Shown: piece by piece, positions 1-6,134 of the stretch | Layout: every line of letters starts with the position of its first letter | How positions within the stretch are numbered: the stretch's first letter is position 1 | Assembly: GCA_002746395.1 (NCBI GenBank) | Contig: NVXA01000005.1 | Coordinates: 169,836 to 186,105 of the forward strand | Origin: Paracoccaceae bacterium | GTDB taxonomy: Bacteria > Pseudomonadota > Alphaproteobacteria > Rhodobacterales > Rhodobacteraceae | Length of the DNA: 16,270 nucleotides | Direction: 5' to 3' | Translations under genes and position numbers: made by a program | The notes under the pieces: generated by a model | Database searches by the model: none | Told to the model about the DNA's origin: nothing | The model's input: the letters and a program-made list of their open reading frames with translations, nothing else

Positions 1-737
1 TTCTTGGCCTCGTAAAACCGCAATACGTTGATGATGGCGTTTTCCGTATCGCTCGGTTGAACAACCAGCCCGCGATATTCGATGTCGGAGTGCTGTTTTT
101 GTTCAGACGCAACAGCCACCCGCACAGCATCCCGCTGATAGCGCGACGCAAGATTAGCAATGGAGCGCGGCACAGTGGCCGAGAACATCAAAGTGCGGCG
201 ATCGTCGGGCGAAGCACCAAGGATAAATTCAAGTTCGTCACGAAAACCTAGGTCAAGCATCTCATCCGCTTCGTCCAGAACGACCGCTTTCAGCCCCTCC
301 AAATTCAACGATCTGCGTTCGATATGGTCGCGAAGACGCCCCGGCGTACCGACAACAATATGCGCCCCGCCTTCCAGCGCGCGGCGTTCGGTGCGCATAT
401 CCATGCCACCAACGCAAGACGCAATGGATGCACCCGCTTCGCGATAAAGCCATTCCAGCTCGCGCTTCACTTGCAACGCCAACTCGCGTGTCGGTGCAAT
501 CACCAACGCCGCCGGAACAGCCGCATAACCCATCTTGTCTTTTTTGCCCATCAACGTCGGCGCGATCGCCAAACCAAAGGCCACGGTTTTACCTGATCCG
601 GTCTGCGCCGAAACCAGCGCATCAACGCCATCAAGGTCAGGGTCCAACATTGCCAACTGCACGGGGGTCAGGGTTTCATAACCCCGTTTATTCAATGCTT
701 GCGCCAGCGTCGGTACGACACCTTCAAATTCTGTCAT
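1..737 (-). CDS. DEAD-box ATP-dependent RNA helicase, 3' end cut by window edge
   Basis: This ATP-dependent RNA helicase core would unwind or remodel RNA duplexes, for example in ribosome assembly or mRNA decay, in the cytoplasm. I translated it from the ATG at 737 down to base 1 (245 codons, no stop). The superfamily 2 motifs appear in order: a Q-motif-like TPVQ (residues 24-27), motif I AQTGSGKT (44-51), motif Ia PTREL (82-86), motif Ib TPGR (131-134), motif II DEAD (155-158) and motif III SAT (186-188). The second RecA-like domain lies mostly outside the window, so the subfamily (RhlE, DeaD or other) cannot be fixed. A purine-rich stretch (gagagaa) precedes the start. It is divergent from the nitroreductase at 909. 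The family call is very safe and the exact gene name is not. Confidence 0.95.
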   Translation of the reverse strand, partial: MTEFEGVVPTLAQALNKRGYETLTPVQLAMLDPDLDGVDALVSAQTGSGKTVAFGLAIAPTLMGKKDKMGYAAVPAALVIAPTRELALQVKRELEWLYREAGASIASCVGGMDMRTERRALEGGAHIVVGTPGRLRDHIERRSLNLEGLKAVVLDEADEMLDLGFRDELEFILGASPDDRRTLMFSATVPRSIANLASRYQRDAVRVAVASEQKQHSDIEYRGLVVQPSDTENAIINVLRFYEAK

Positions 738-908
738 GTTTATTCTCTCGGAATGCGGGTCACGGGCGCGGAATGATCAAACGCGCGGCGGAACAATTTC
801 GTGTTGGCTGCCTTCTACTGTGTGCCTTTGCATTTGTATAGTGGGTATAAACCTTGACACTTTGCCTCATGCCCCCGAAATACCACCCACAACTAAACAG
901 GAGCCGCA
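738..908. promoter_or_regulatory. Divergent intergenic region between helicase and nitroreductase
   Basis: This 171-bp gap separates two divergent genes, so it should hold promoters in both directions. On the plus strand a perfect TTGACA lies at 854-859, followed after 17 bp by GAAATA at 877-882, a poor -10 match. A clear AGGAG ribosome binding site at 899-903 serves the nitroreductase. I see no convincing promoter for the helicase. The plus-strand promoter is a low-confidence proposal; the role of the gap as a divergent control region is secure by position. Confidence 0.4.
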
Positions 909-1487
909 ATGTCCGATCCACGCCCAGAAGTGCTAGATTTCCTTCAAACACGGCGCTCGCGCCCCGCCAAAACTTTGGAATCCCCCGTGCCAACGCACGC
1001 AGAATTATCCCCCATTCTAACCGCCGCCGCCCGTAGCCCGGACCACGGCAAGCTTGAGCCATGGCGATTTATCGTTCTGGAAGGCGAAGCCCTGCAACGC
1101 TTGGCCGAAGATGTGGTGAAACGTGGCCCACAATTGGGTGTTGAGGGCGACAAGCTGGAGAAGGCCCGCCGTCAGTTCGCTGATGCCGGTTTGGTAGTCG
1201 CGGTGGTGTCCTCGCCCGTGCCATCCCCGAAAGTGCCAGAGATCGAACAAATCCTCTCAGCAGGCGCGGTTTGCCTGTCAATGCTGAACGCCGCCCTTGC
1301 CAGCGGATGGGGCGCAAACTGGTTAACCGGCTGGATGGCCAGCGATCGTTCGTTTTTGCGCCACGGCCTGTCCTTGTCGAAATCCGAATTCGTCGCCGGC
1401 TTCATCCACATCGGAACTGAACGCATGACCCCACCAGAACGCCCGCGCCCTGATGTCGAAGCCATCACCACTTGGGTGGCTGAGTGA
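909..1487 (+). CDS. Nitroreductase family protein, YdjA-like
   Basis: This is a predicted FMN-dependent NAD(P)H oxidoreductase of the nitroreductase family (192 aa), presumably cytosolic and dimeric. The N-terminal RRS segment (residues 15-17), the following PDHGKLEPWRF block and the Gly/Trp-rich C-terminal half (GWGANWLTG) are typical of the short YdjA-like branch, which is about 180-190 aa long. The physiological substrate of this branch is poorly defined, so no specific reaction is claimed. The ATG at 909 is supported by AGGAG at 899-903. The stop codon overlaps the GTG start of the next gene (GTGA), which suggests translational coupling with the EI24 membrane protein. The gene is probably part of the host backbone rather than the island. 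Confidence 0.88.
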   Translation: MSDPRPEVLDFLQTRRSRPAKTLESPVPTHAELSPILTAAARSPDHGKLEPWRFIVLEGEALQRLAEDVVKRGPQLGVEGDKLEKARRQFADAGLVVAVVSSPVPSPKVPEIEQILSAGAVCLSMLNAALASGWGANWLTGWMASDRSFLRHGLSLSKSEFVAGFIHIGTERMTPPERPRPDVEAITTWVAE

Positions 1488-2188
1488 ACGTCATTAATGA
1501 CATCGAGAAGGCCTTCAGCCAACTCTCGGATCCAAAATTCCAAAAGGTCCTATGGCGGTCAATATTCATCGCTATCGTGCTTTTGCTATTCCCTTTATTG
1601 GGCATAACTGGTTTTCTGAACTGGATATTGCCGGACACCATAACACTTCCGTGGCTGGGGGAGCTGTCAATCCACGGCGGTTTACTATCCGCAGCCAGCA
1701 TAATCACAATATTCGCCCTGTCATTCCTGATGTTCCCCGTGGCAACGCTGATCATCGGGTTGTTTCTCGAAGAAATATCCGATGCTGTCGAGGCACGATA
1801 CTACCCCAACCTGCCAGCCGTTAAACGGCTAAACCTGATCCCCGTCATGATTGATGCCTTTCAGTTTATCGGCATTATGGTGCTTGCCAATATCATAGCC
1901 CTCCTCGCCTATGTAATTGTTCCCGTGTTTGCACTGTTCATTTTCTGGGCGCTCAACGGTTATCTGATGGGGCGCGAATATTTCCAGCTAGTAGCGGCAC
2001 GACGTATCGGGATGAAAGAAGCCAGACGCTTGCGCAAAAAGTACTTTTCACAGATATGGGTCGCGGGCATTCTGGTCGCAATTCCCTTGTCCATTCCCGT
2101 CGTCAACATCATCGTACCGATCCTTGGTATTGCGGTATTCACCCATCAGTTCCACCGGCTGAACGACCAAATTTCAACAGCAAACTAA
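1484..2188 (+). CDS. EI24-domain integral membrane protein (CysZ-like family)
   Basis: This is an integral inner-membrane protein of 234 aa with about four hydrophobic stretches (roughly residues 26-48, 68-95, 125-157 and 193-220). The segment GREYFQLVAARR near residue 165 and the basic KEARRLRKKY stretch that follows are typical of the EI24 family. The family includes the E. coli sulfate transporter CysZ, but most alphaproteobacterial members have no shown function, so sulfate transport is not asserted. It starts with GTG at 1484, overlapping the nitroreductase stop, so the two genes are probably co-translated. It ends 53 bp before the tRNA-Ser gene. The family call is good; the substrate is unknown. 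Confidence 0.8.
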   Translation: MNVINDIEKAFSQLSDPKFQKVLWRSIFIAIVLLLFPLLGITGFLNWILPDTITLPWLGELSIHGGLLSAASIITIFALSFLMFPVATLIIGLFLEEISDAVEARYYPNLPAVKRLNLIPVMIDAFQFIGIMVLANIIALLAYVIVPVFALFIFWALNGYLMGREYFQLVAARRIGMKEARRLRKKYFSQIWVAGILVAIPLSIPVVNIIVPILGIAVFTHQFHRLNDQISTAN

Positions 2189-2227
2189 ATCGTGAAAAAA
2201 CCGCTTGTGGAATCCCTTTGTGAAAGG

Positions 2228-3856
2228 CTAAACACCTCCTCGGAGACGTGGCCGAGTGGTCGAAGGCGCTCCCCTGCTAAGGGAGTATACCGGGAACGGT
2301 ATCGAGGGTTCGAATCCCTTCGTCTCCGCCATTTCACACTTTCCTATGTGAAGACCCTCTAACACCTTGAATGGTAAGGTAGTTTTTGGGGTTCGAAGTC
2401 CTTGATTCCGGCAGTATGCGATACGCTCGGAAAAGGCCAATTTCAGCACTGTTCTTTTAAGGATAAGTTGACCTGATTCCCATAGTTTCCAAGGGTTTGC
2501 GAGGAAGTTGGTGGCGAGTTCGAACAAATCGTCGAAGCTATGGGCTGGCTTCACCCCATTTTGCTGTTTTTCGGCCAAAACCAACTTATCGGTTTCCAGT
2601 TTCGACAGGCGTTTTTCGTAAGCTGCTATGACACGCGGGTTTTCGGTTTCAACAATACGATCCAGCAGGCTTTCAATTTTCTTATCCACTTGCACCGCTT
2701 CACGCTTAAGGCCGTGCAGCATGGTCTCAGCTTGCGCCATGCGTTGTGCCCATACATCCTTGAACATTGCCTTCACCAAGGCATACAAGCCCTCGGAGGG
2801 CTGTAGAGATCGCACCACCTCAGCAAAGTCACCTTCCAACACATCGCGGCGGATGGATTTGCGATAGCTGACACATCCTTTGGTTGGGCATAGATAATAC
2901 GGATGCTTTTTCTTGGTCTTGCTGGTGGACCAGCAGGCCGTTAGCGGTTTCTGGCAGTCGTTACACACGACAAACCCGCGCAACGGAAAATCGGCACTGA
3001 TATCTTTGCGCGCGGGAACGCGCGCAGCTTCCTTCATGCGCCGTTGAACGGTTTGGAATGTTTCCAGTGAGATCAGTCCTTCATGATGGCCTTTGCGCAA
3101 GGACACATCCCAATCAGGGGCTTCAACATAACCCGCGTAATGCACACGGCGCATCAGGCGGACAACTTCCTCATAGCGCACAAATCCAGTACGGCGATCC
3201 TTGGGGAAATCAGGTTGGTTTTCTAAAAAGCGTTTAACCTCGCCTTGGGTTTCAAATCGACCAGAGGCAAAACCTTCCAAGGCTTCTTGAATGATCGAAG
3301 CCATTGGCTCGTCGCGCACCAGCAGCTTGCCGTGTTCTTTGGTCTTCTCATAGCGAAAGCCGGGCGGGGCATGAAACACCCAATAGCCGTTCATCACGCG
3401 GGCGCGCATGCGGTTTTTGGTCTGCTCACCATTCTTTTGACGTTGGTGCTGTGACACGGATGCCAGAAGGTTTTCAATCAGGATTGAATCGCTATCCTCA
3501 CCAAAGGTGATGGACGGGCTTTCCAAAGTGCCGCCAGTTTCTTTCAGAGCGCGGCGCAAAGCCCAATGCCCTTCGATATCACGAGCGAAACGGCTGATAT
3601 CATCAATGATTACAACCACGCCTTCGATTTTGGATTTTCGTACAAAATCCAGCATGGCATTAAATGATGGTCTTACGGTCGAGCCGCCAGAAACAGCTTT
3701 TTCATAGAAAGTTTCAACAACCTCAAAACCTTTGCGCGTGGCATATTCGCGGCAGCGGGTTTCTTGAGATTCTAGACCGTGCCCTTCTTCGACCTGCATC
3801 TTGCTGGACACACGGCAATAAATCACGGCCTTTGATGGTGTTTGGCTTGTTGTCAT
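2228..3856 (-). CDS. Large serine recombinase (site-specific integrase)
   Basis: This enzyme (542 aa) would integrate and excise the element by serine-mediated site-specific recombination. The resolvase-type catalytic domain begins with YCRVSS; Ser17 is the expected nucleophile. DDISRFARD (residues about 87-95) and the run of Arg residues match the family. A middle recombinase domain follows, then a zinc ribbon with Cys298, Cys301, Cys323 and Cys328, and a charged coiled-coil region at about 370-420. The ATG at 3856 has a GGGAG site upstream and overlaps the preceding gene's stop as ATGA. From residue 509 the frame continues antisense through the whole tRNA-Ser gene to a TAG at 2230-2228, giving the GFEPS...SLSRG-type tail that antisense tRNA produces. 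The C terminus was therefore probably completed by host DNA on insertion. Confidence 0.93.
   Translation of the reverse strand: MTTSQTPSKAVIYCRVSSKMQVEEGHGLESQETRCREYATRKGFEVVETFYEKAVSGGSTVRPSFNAMLDFVRKSKIEGVVVIIDDISRFARDIEGHWALRRALKETGGTLESPSITFGEDSDSILIENLLASVSQHQRQKNGEQTKNRMRARVMNGYWVFHAPPGFRYEKTKEHGKLLVRDEPMASIIQEALEGFASGRFETQGEVKRFLENQPDFPKDRRTGFVRYEEVVRLMRRVHYAGYVEAPDWDVSLRKGHHEGLISLETFQTVQRRMKEAARVPARKDISADFPLRGFVVCNDCQKPLTACWSTSKTKKKHPYYLCPTKGCVSYRKSIRRDVLEGDFAEVVRSLQPSEGLYALVKAMFKDVWAQRMAQAETMLHGLKREAVQVDKKIESLLDRIVETENPRVIAAYEKRLSKLETDKLVLAEKQQNGVKPAHSFDDLFELATNFLANPWKLWESGQLILKRTVLKLAFSERIAYCRNQGLRTPKTTLPFKVLEGLHIGKCEMAETKGFEPSIPFPVYSLSRGAPSTTRPRLRGGV
2242..2331 (+). tRNA. tRNA-Ser (anticodon GCT)
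   Basis: This is a 90-nt tRNA with a long variable arm, as expected for a serine tRNA. The acceptor arms GGAGACG and CGTCTCC pair perfectly. They are followed by the discriminator G at 2328 and an encoded CCA at 2329-2331. The anticodon stem pairs CTCCC with GGGAG around anticodon GCT at 2276-2278, which reads AGC and AGU codons. The T arm contains GGTTCGAATCC. The 3' half is the probable integration target of the adjacent element, because the recombinase gene abuts and runs antisense through it. The tRNA appears intact and should be functional, as is usual when an element restores the 3' end. Confidence 0.97.
2311..2352. other. Probable left attachment site (attL) at the tRNA-Ser 3' end
   Basis: The 3' part of tRNA-Ser meets the element here. 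The serine recombinase gene covers the junction, and its last 34 codons are antisense to the tRNA. A perfect 6-bp inverted repeat, TTCACA at 2333-2338 and TGTGAA at 2347-2352, sits directly after the CCA with an 8-nt spacer; it could be part of the recombinase binding site. The crossover point cannot be set because the matching attR repeat is not in the window. The location is inferred from gene arrangement, not from a visible direct repeat. Confidence 0.55.
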
Positions 3857-4230
3857 TCTGGACTCCCTTCTTGCGCCGAGTTCTGTAATCGACCGGATTG
3901 CCGATCAGCGGATGCGTTAAATGTCTTTTTGGAATTCTTCGGTGATGGTAGCACAGACGCCGAATGCTCAGTGATAAACTTGGCGATTTCCACCTGTTGC
4001 TCACAAATATTGCCAGCAGCTTGCTGAACCGGATGCACCCCGAAGCCAAGATCAACGGCGCTGACAACGATAGACCATATGGTTTCCAGAAACGCGCGCT
4101 TTTCAGCACCCGAAAGATCACTTTTCTCCAGATACTTGCCGTAAAGCTCCCAATCAATGGTCAGCGTTGGCGGAGCGTTCTTTGCTACGCCTGCCCCTGT
4201 TGTTCCTTTGCTCTTATTATTCGTTGTCAT
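3853..4230 (-). CDS. Small uncharacterised protein coupled to the recombinase
   Basis: I do not recognise this 125-aa protein. The ATG at 4230 is preferred over upstream in-frame starts because a GGAG site lies a few bases before it. The N terminus is Lys/Thr/Asn-rich and likely disordered. The middle (about residues 25-80) is helical and moderately hydrophobic, with a WELYGKYLE segment and an AVDLGFGVHP turn. The C-terminal third is Ser/Lys-rich. Its stop overlaps the recombinase start (ATGA), so the two are almost certainly translated together. By position it could be a directionality or regulatory partner of the recombinase, but nothing in the sequence proves that. Confidence 0.75.
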   Translation of the reverse strand: MTTNNKSKGTTGAGVAKNAPPTLTIDWELYGKYLEKSDLSGAEKRAFLETIWSIVVSAVDLGFGVHPVQQAAGNICEQQVEIAKFITEHSASVLPSPKNSKKTFNASADRQSGRLQNSAQEGSPE

Positions 4231-4333
4231 TTTGTCTCCGTTTCTTGTCTTTCTCCATTTTACCGTTTTATTATCGCACTGAAATAATGAGGTGCGCGAA
4301 CATAAGCAGAGCAGAATGGACATTTATTCCTAG

Positions 4334-4355
4334 AAATGCAATAAATATTGTATTT
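4334..4355. promoter_or_regulatory. Near-perfect AT-rich palindrome upstream of the recombinase operon
   Basis: Two 10-bp arms, AAATGCAATA (4334-4343) and TATTGTATTT (4346-4355), match in 9 of 10 positions around a 2-bp centre. The site lies in the 146-bp AT-rich gap between the 199-aa gene and the start of the recombinase pair. That is where a separate promoter for the integration genes would be, so it is a candidate operator. AT-rich sequence makes chance palindromes more likely, so confidence is limited. Confidence 0.35.
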
Positions 4356-4376
4356 ACATATGGTTAGAGGGGTGCG

Positions 4377-4976
4377 TCATGCCCTTGCTTGGGTCCGTGG
4401 TTTGTCACGCTGAGCCTCTCTTTCCTGCTGCTCAATTTCACGAACCGGCTCATGAAATTTATTTTCCAGTGTTTTGCCAAAATCATACAATTCTTTGCCC
4501 TCGCTTTCACGATAGGCAGTCGTCATCAGCTCCTTGGCACCGGCTTCGGTAATGTTGAGCTTTTCAGACAACGCGCCGCCGACATAATCGTAGGCGCGGT
4601 AGAACGGCATTGTATCGCCATCACGGATGAGAGGTTCAATCATTCGGGCATACTCCAAGGCATCACGCCCCGCCGTTTCAGGCAGGTTTTCTTGGCGTTC
4701 TTTTAGGCCGAGCCGCATTTGGTTCATGGTTTCGCCGTATTGCTCTTTGAACTGATCGCGAATGATCATTTCAGCTCTCAAAGCATCGAACTTTTCTCCG
4801 CGCGCAAAGGCGTGGGAGTAATCAGTCAGCTTCTCACGAAACTTCCCGTTTTTAGGAATGCCACGATGCATGATTTCAGCCAAAGACTTGCTTTCATCGG
4901 ACTGACTGTCTGACAATTTGCTTCCAGTAACGCTTTGACGCACCGCAGAGATTTTCGTTTCATCAACTTTTGTCAT
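4377..4976 (-). CDS. Uncharacterised charged protein of the element
   Basis: This 199-aa, highly charged, soluble protein is not recognised. The ATG at 4976 has a good purine-rich ribosome site (AGGAAGG). The first about 35 residues are Ser/Asp/Lys-rich. The central part looks helical, with FREKLTDYSHAFARGEKFDALR and a segment around YARMIEPLIRDGD. The tail (last about 30 residues) is a strongly charged Glu/Arg/Gln helix followed by a basic end. No membrane segment or catalytic motif is visible. It lies between the recombinase pair and the 158-aa basic gene, all on the minus strand, so it belongs to the element. A DNA- or protein-binding accessory role in transfer is possible but only inferred. 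Confidence 0.7.
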   Translation of the reverse strand: MTKVDETKISAVRQSVTGSKLSDSQSDESKSLAEIMHRGIPKNGKFREKLTDYSHAFARGEKFDALRAEMIIRDQFKEQYGETMNQMRLGLKERQENLPETAGRDALEYARMIEPLIRDGDTMPFYRAYDYVGGALSEKLNITEAGAKELMTTAYRESEGKELYDFGKTLENKFHEPVREIEQQEREAQRDKPRTQARA

Positions 4977-5069
4977 AGTCTTTTCCTTCCTGTATTGGTT
5001 GCCGCCATAATATCCGCCTTAGTTGGTTATTTTGGCGCTTTGGATTGATCATTTCATGGCACGTCAGCC

Positions 5070-5546
5070 CTATCGCCGCCGCTCCGGCCTCGCGCGCCGA
5101 TCTGTGGCACGTTGAAAATCATCTCGGGTTTTATCGCGCAATTCTTGCTTGGTGGCATCGCGCTGTTCAGCGGTCGAAACCAACACATCAAGCTCCCGCG
5201 TTTCACTGCTTGCCAGTTGCGACATGCGGCGCGCGTGGTCATGTTGCACATCGCGATGTGCTTGGCGTGTTAGTGCCGATTTATCGAAGTTGTCCGAGCC
5301 AAACAGGCGGTGTTTGAACGACCGATCTTTCACGCCCGCCTTATCAATGCGCGCCCGCAATGCCTTTTCAACACGGGTTGTGTAATCGCGTTTGTAGAGC
5401 TTTTCCTGTTTGTTACCCTCGCGAGCGTATCGCTTGGTGATCTCGCTCATTTTTTCCAGATCAGCAGGGCGCGTCAGGCTTTTGGCCCTTTGGCGAAAAC
5501 TTGCCAGATCGAAGGTTCGTTTCAGGTCTTCTGTGATGCTGGACAT
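5070..5546 (-). CDS. Uncharacterised small basic protein of the element
   Basis: This 158-aa protein is not recognised. The ATG at 5546 is chosen over longer in-frame starts because AGGAG lies at the right distance upstream and because the extra N-terminal residues look non-coding. It is rich in Arg, Lys, Asp and Glu, with long predicted helices. It carries an HRLFGSDNFDKSALTR stretch around residues 80-95 and a strongly basic RRARPERRR end. This composition suits a nucleic-acid-associated accessory factor, which is inference. It lies downstream of the coupling ATPase operon on the same strand, separated by a short plus-strand gene, and 93 bp before the 199-aa gene. Confidence 0.72.
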   Translation of the reverse strand: MSSITEDLKRTFDLASFRQRAKSLTRPADLEKMSEITKRYAREGNKQEKLYKRDYTTRVEKALRARIDKAGVKDRSFKHRLFGSDNFDKSALTRQAHRDVQHDHARRMSQLASSETRELDVLVSTAEQRDATKQELRDKTRDDFQRATDRRARPERRR

Positions 5547-5568
5547 CGCAGTCTCCTTTGTTTTGCTG

Positions 5569-5604
5569 GCAGATTTACGGCTAAATTTGCGTAGCAGAAT
5601 CTGC
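5569..5604. repeat. Inverted repeat between divergent small genes
   Basis: GCAGATT at 5569-5575 and AATCTGC at 5598-5604 are perfect 7-bp arms separated by 22 bp. They lie in the 76-bp space between the 158-aa minus-strand gene and the 83-aa plus-strand gene. The position suits a shared control site, but arms of this length occur by chance. Confidence 0.25.
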
Positions 5605-5622
5605 TTGTGATACGCTGTGTTC

Positions 5623-5874
5623 ATGAGAAATTTTGAACATGTGCAGGACGTTGAAGAGTGGCTTGAGCCAATGGGATATGACGAGTTTTGGGTCAAACTC
5701 AGCCCTTACGGCGTTGATGCCGAAATACGCGCGAATTGCGAAACAAGTATTGCTAACGGTGCATCGCCAGACACGGTGCTTTCTGTCATAAAAAGCTTGA
5801 TGCGTATCGAGCTGACCAAGGAACTTGGCCTCAAACGCCGCCCAATTACCCCTTGGGTGCAGTTGGTGGAATAG
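5623..5874 (+). CDS. Small hypothetical protein, only plus-strand gene in this block
   Basis: This 83-aa soluble acidic protein has no recognised family. ATG 5623 is preferred over an in-frame GTG six bases upstream. No clear ribosome site is seen, so it may be leaderless or weakly translated. The residue pattern is protein-like: amphipathic helices, VEEWLEPMGYDEFWVKL at the N terminus, a Pro/Trp-containing C terminus, and no low-complexity bias. The opposite-strand frame gives an improbable product. It faces the end of the coupling ATPase operon with its stop two bases from that operon's last stop. A small regulatory role is conceivable but unproven. Confidence 0.55.
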   Translation: MRNFEHVQDVEEWLEPMGYDEFWVKLSPYGVDAEIRANCETSIANGASPDTVLSVIKSLMRIELTKELGLKRRPITPWVQLVE

Positions 5875-5876
5875 CA

Positions 5877-6134
5877 TCAGCGACCGGCTTCCTTGAAGAA
5901 GGCAACAAGCTGGCAGCTTCCCTGATTGGCTGGAATTGTGAACGCGCCGTATGGCCCCCAATAGGTGCAGGACGTGTAATAGCGCTCCAAGAACGGATCA
6001 TACGGGCTACCGTTATCGACAAATTCATAGGACCAAATTGAGTGCGGAAGCCCGAAGGCAACGAATACGCCGTAAAGGGCTATTGGCACCAAAATCCAAT
6101 AGAGGAAGCTCAGGCGAAAGAAACGAGGTTTCAT
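5877..6134 (-). CDS. Small single-span membrane protein, last gene of coupling operon
   Basis: This 85-aa protein has one strong membrane helix near the N terminus (about residues 9-29). A Trp/Tyr-rich extracytoplasmic segment follows, with two Cys residues (SCTYWG and GSCQL) that could form a disulfide in the periplasm. The ATG at 6134 overlaps the stop of the coupling ATPase (ATGA), with AGAGG upstream. Because that ATPase lacks a membrane domain, this small protein is a candidate to anchor it or contact it at the membrane. That is inference from gene order. No named family is recognised. Confidence 0.75.
   Translation of the reverse strand: MKPRFFRLSFLYWILVPIALYGVFVAFGLPHSIWSYEFVDNGSPYDPFLERYYTSCTYWGPYGAFTIPANQGSCQLVAFFKEAGR

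Noticed and set aside
2228..2331. C-terminal 34 residues of the recombinase as a real conserved domain
   Set aside because: They are the antisense translation of tRNA-Ser. Similar tails in databases reflect tRNA overlap, not a protein domain.
3723..4157. 144-codon minus-strand frame overlapping the recombinase start
   Set aside because: Out-of-frame shadow of the recombinase and the 125-aa gene; Arg/Ser-rich product without domain features.
5581..5961. Minus-strand 126-codon frame opposite the 83-aa gene
   Set aside because: It overlaps the coupling operon's last gene and the plus-strand gene, has a His/Cys/Trp-rich improbable composition and no ribosome site.
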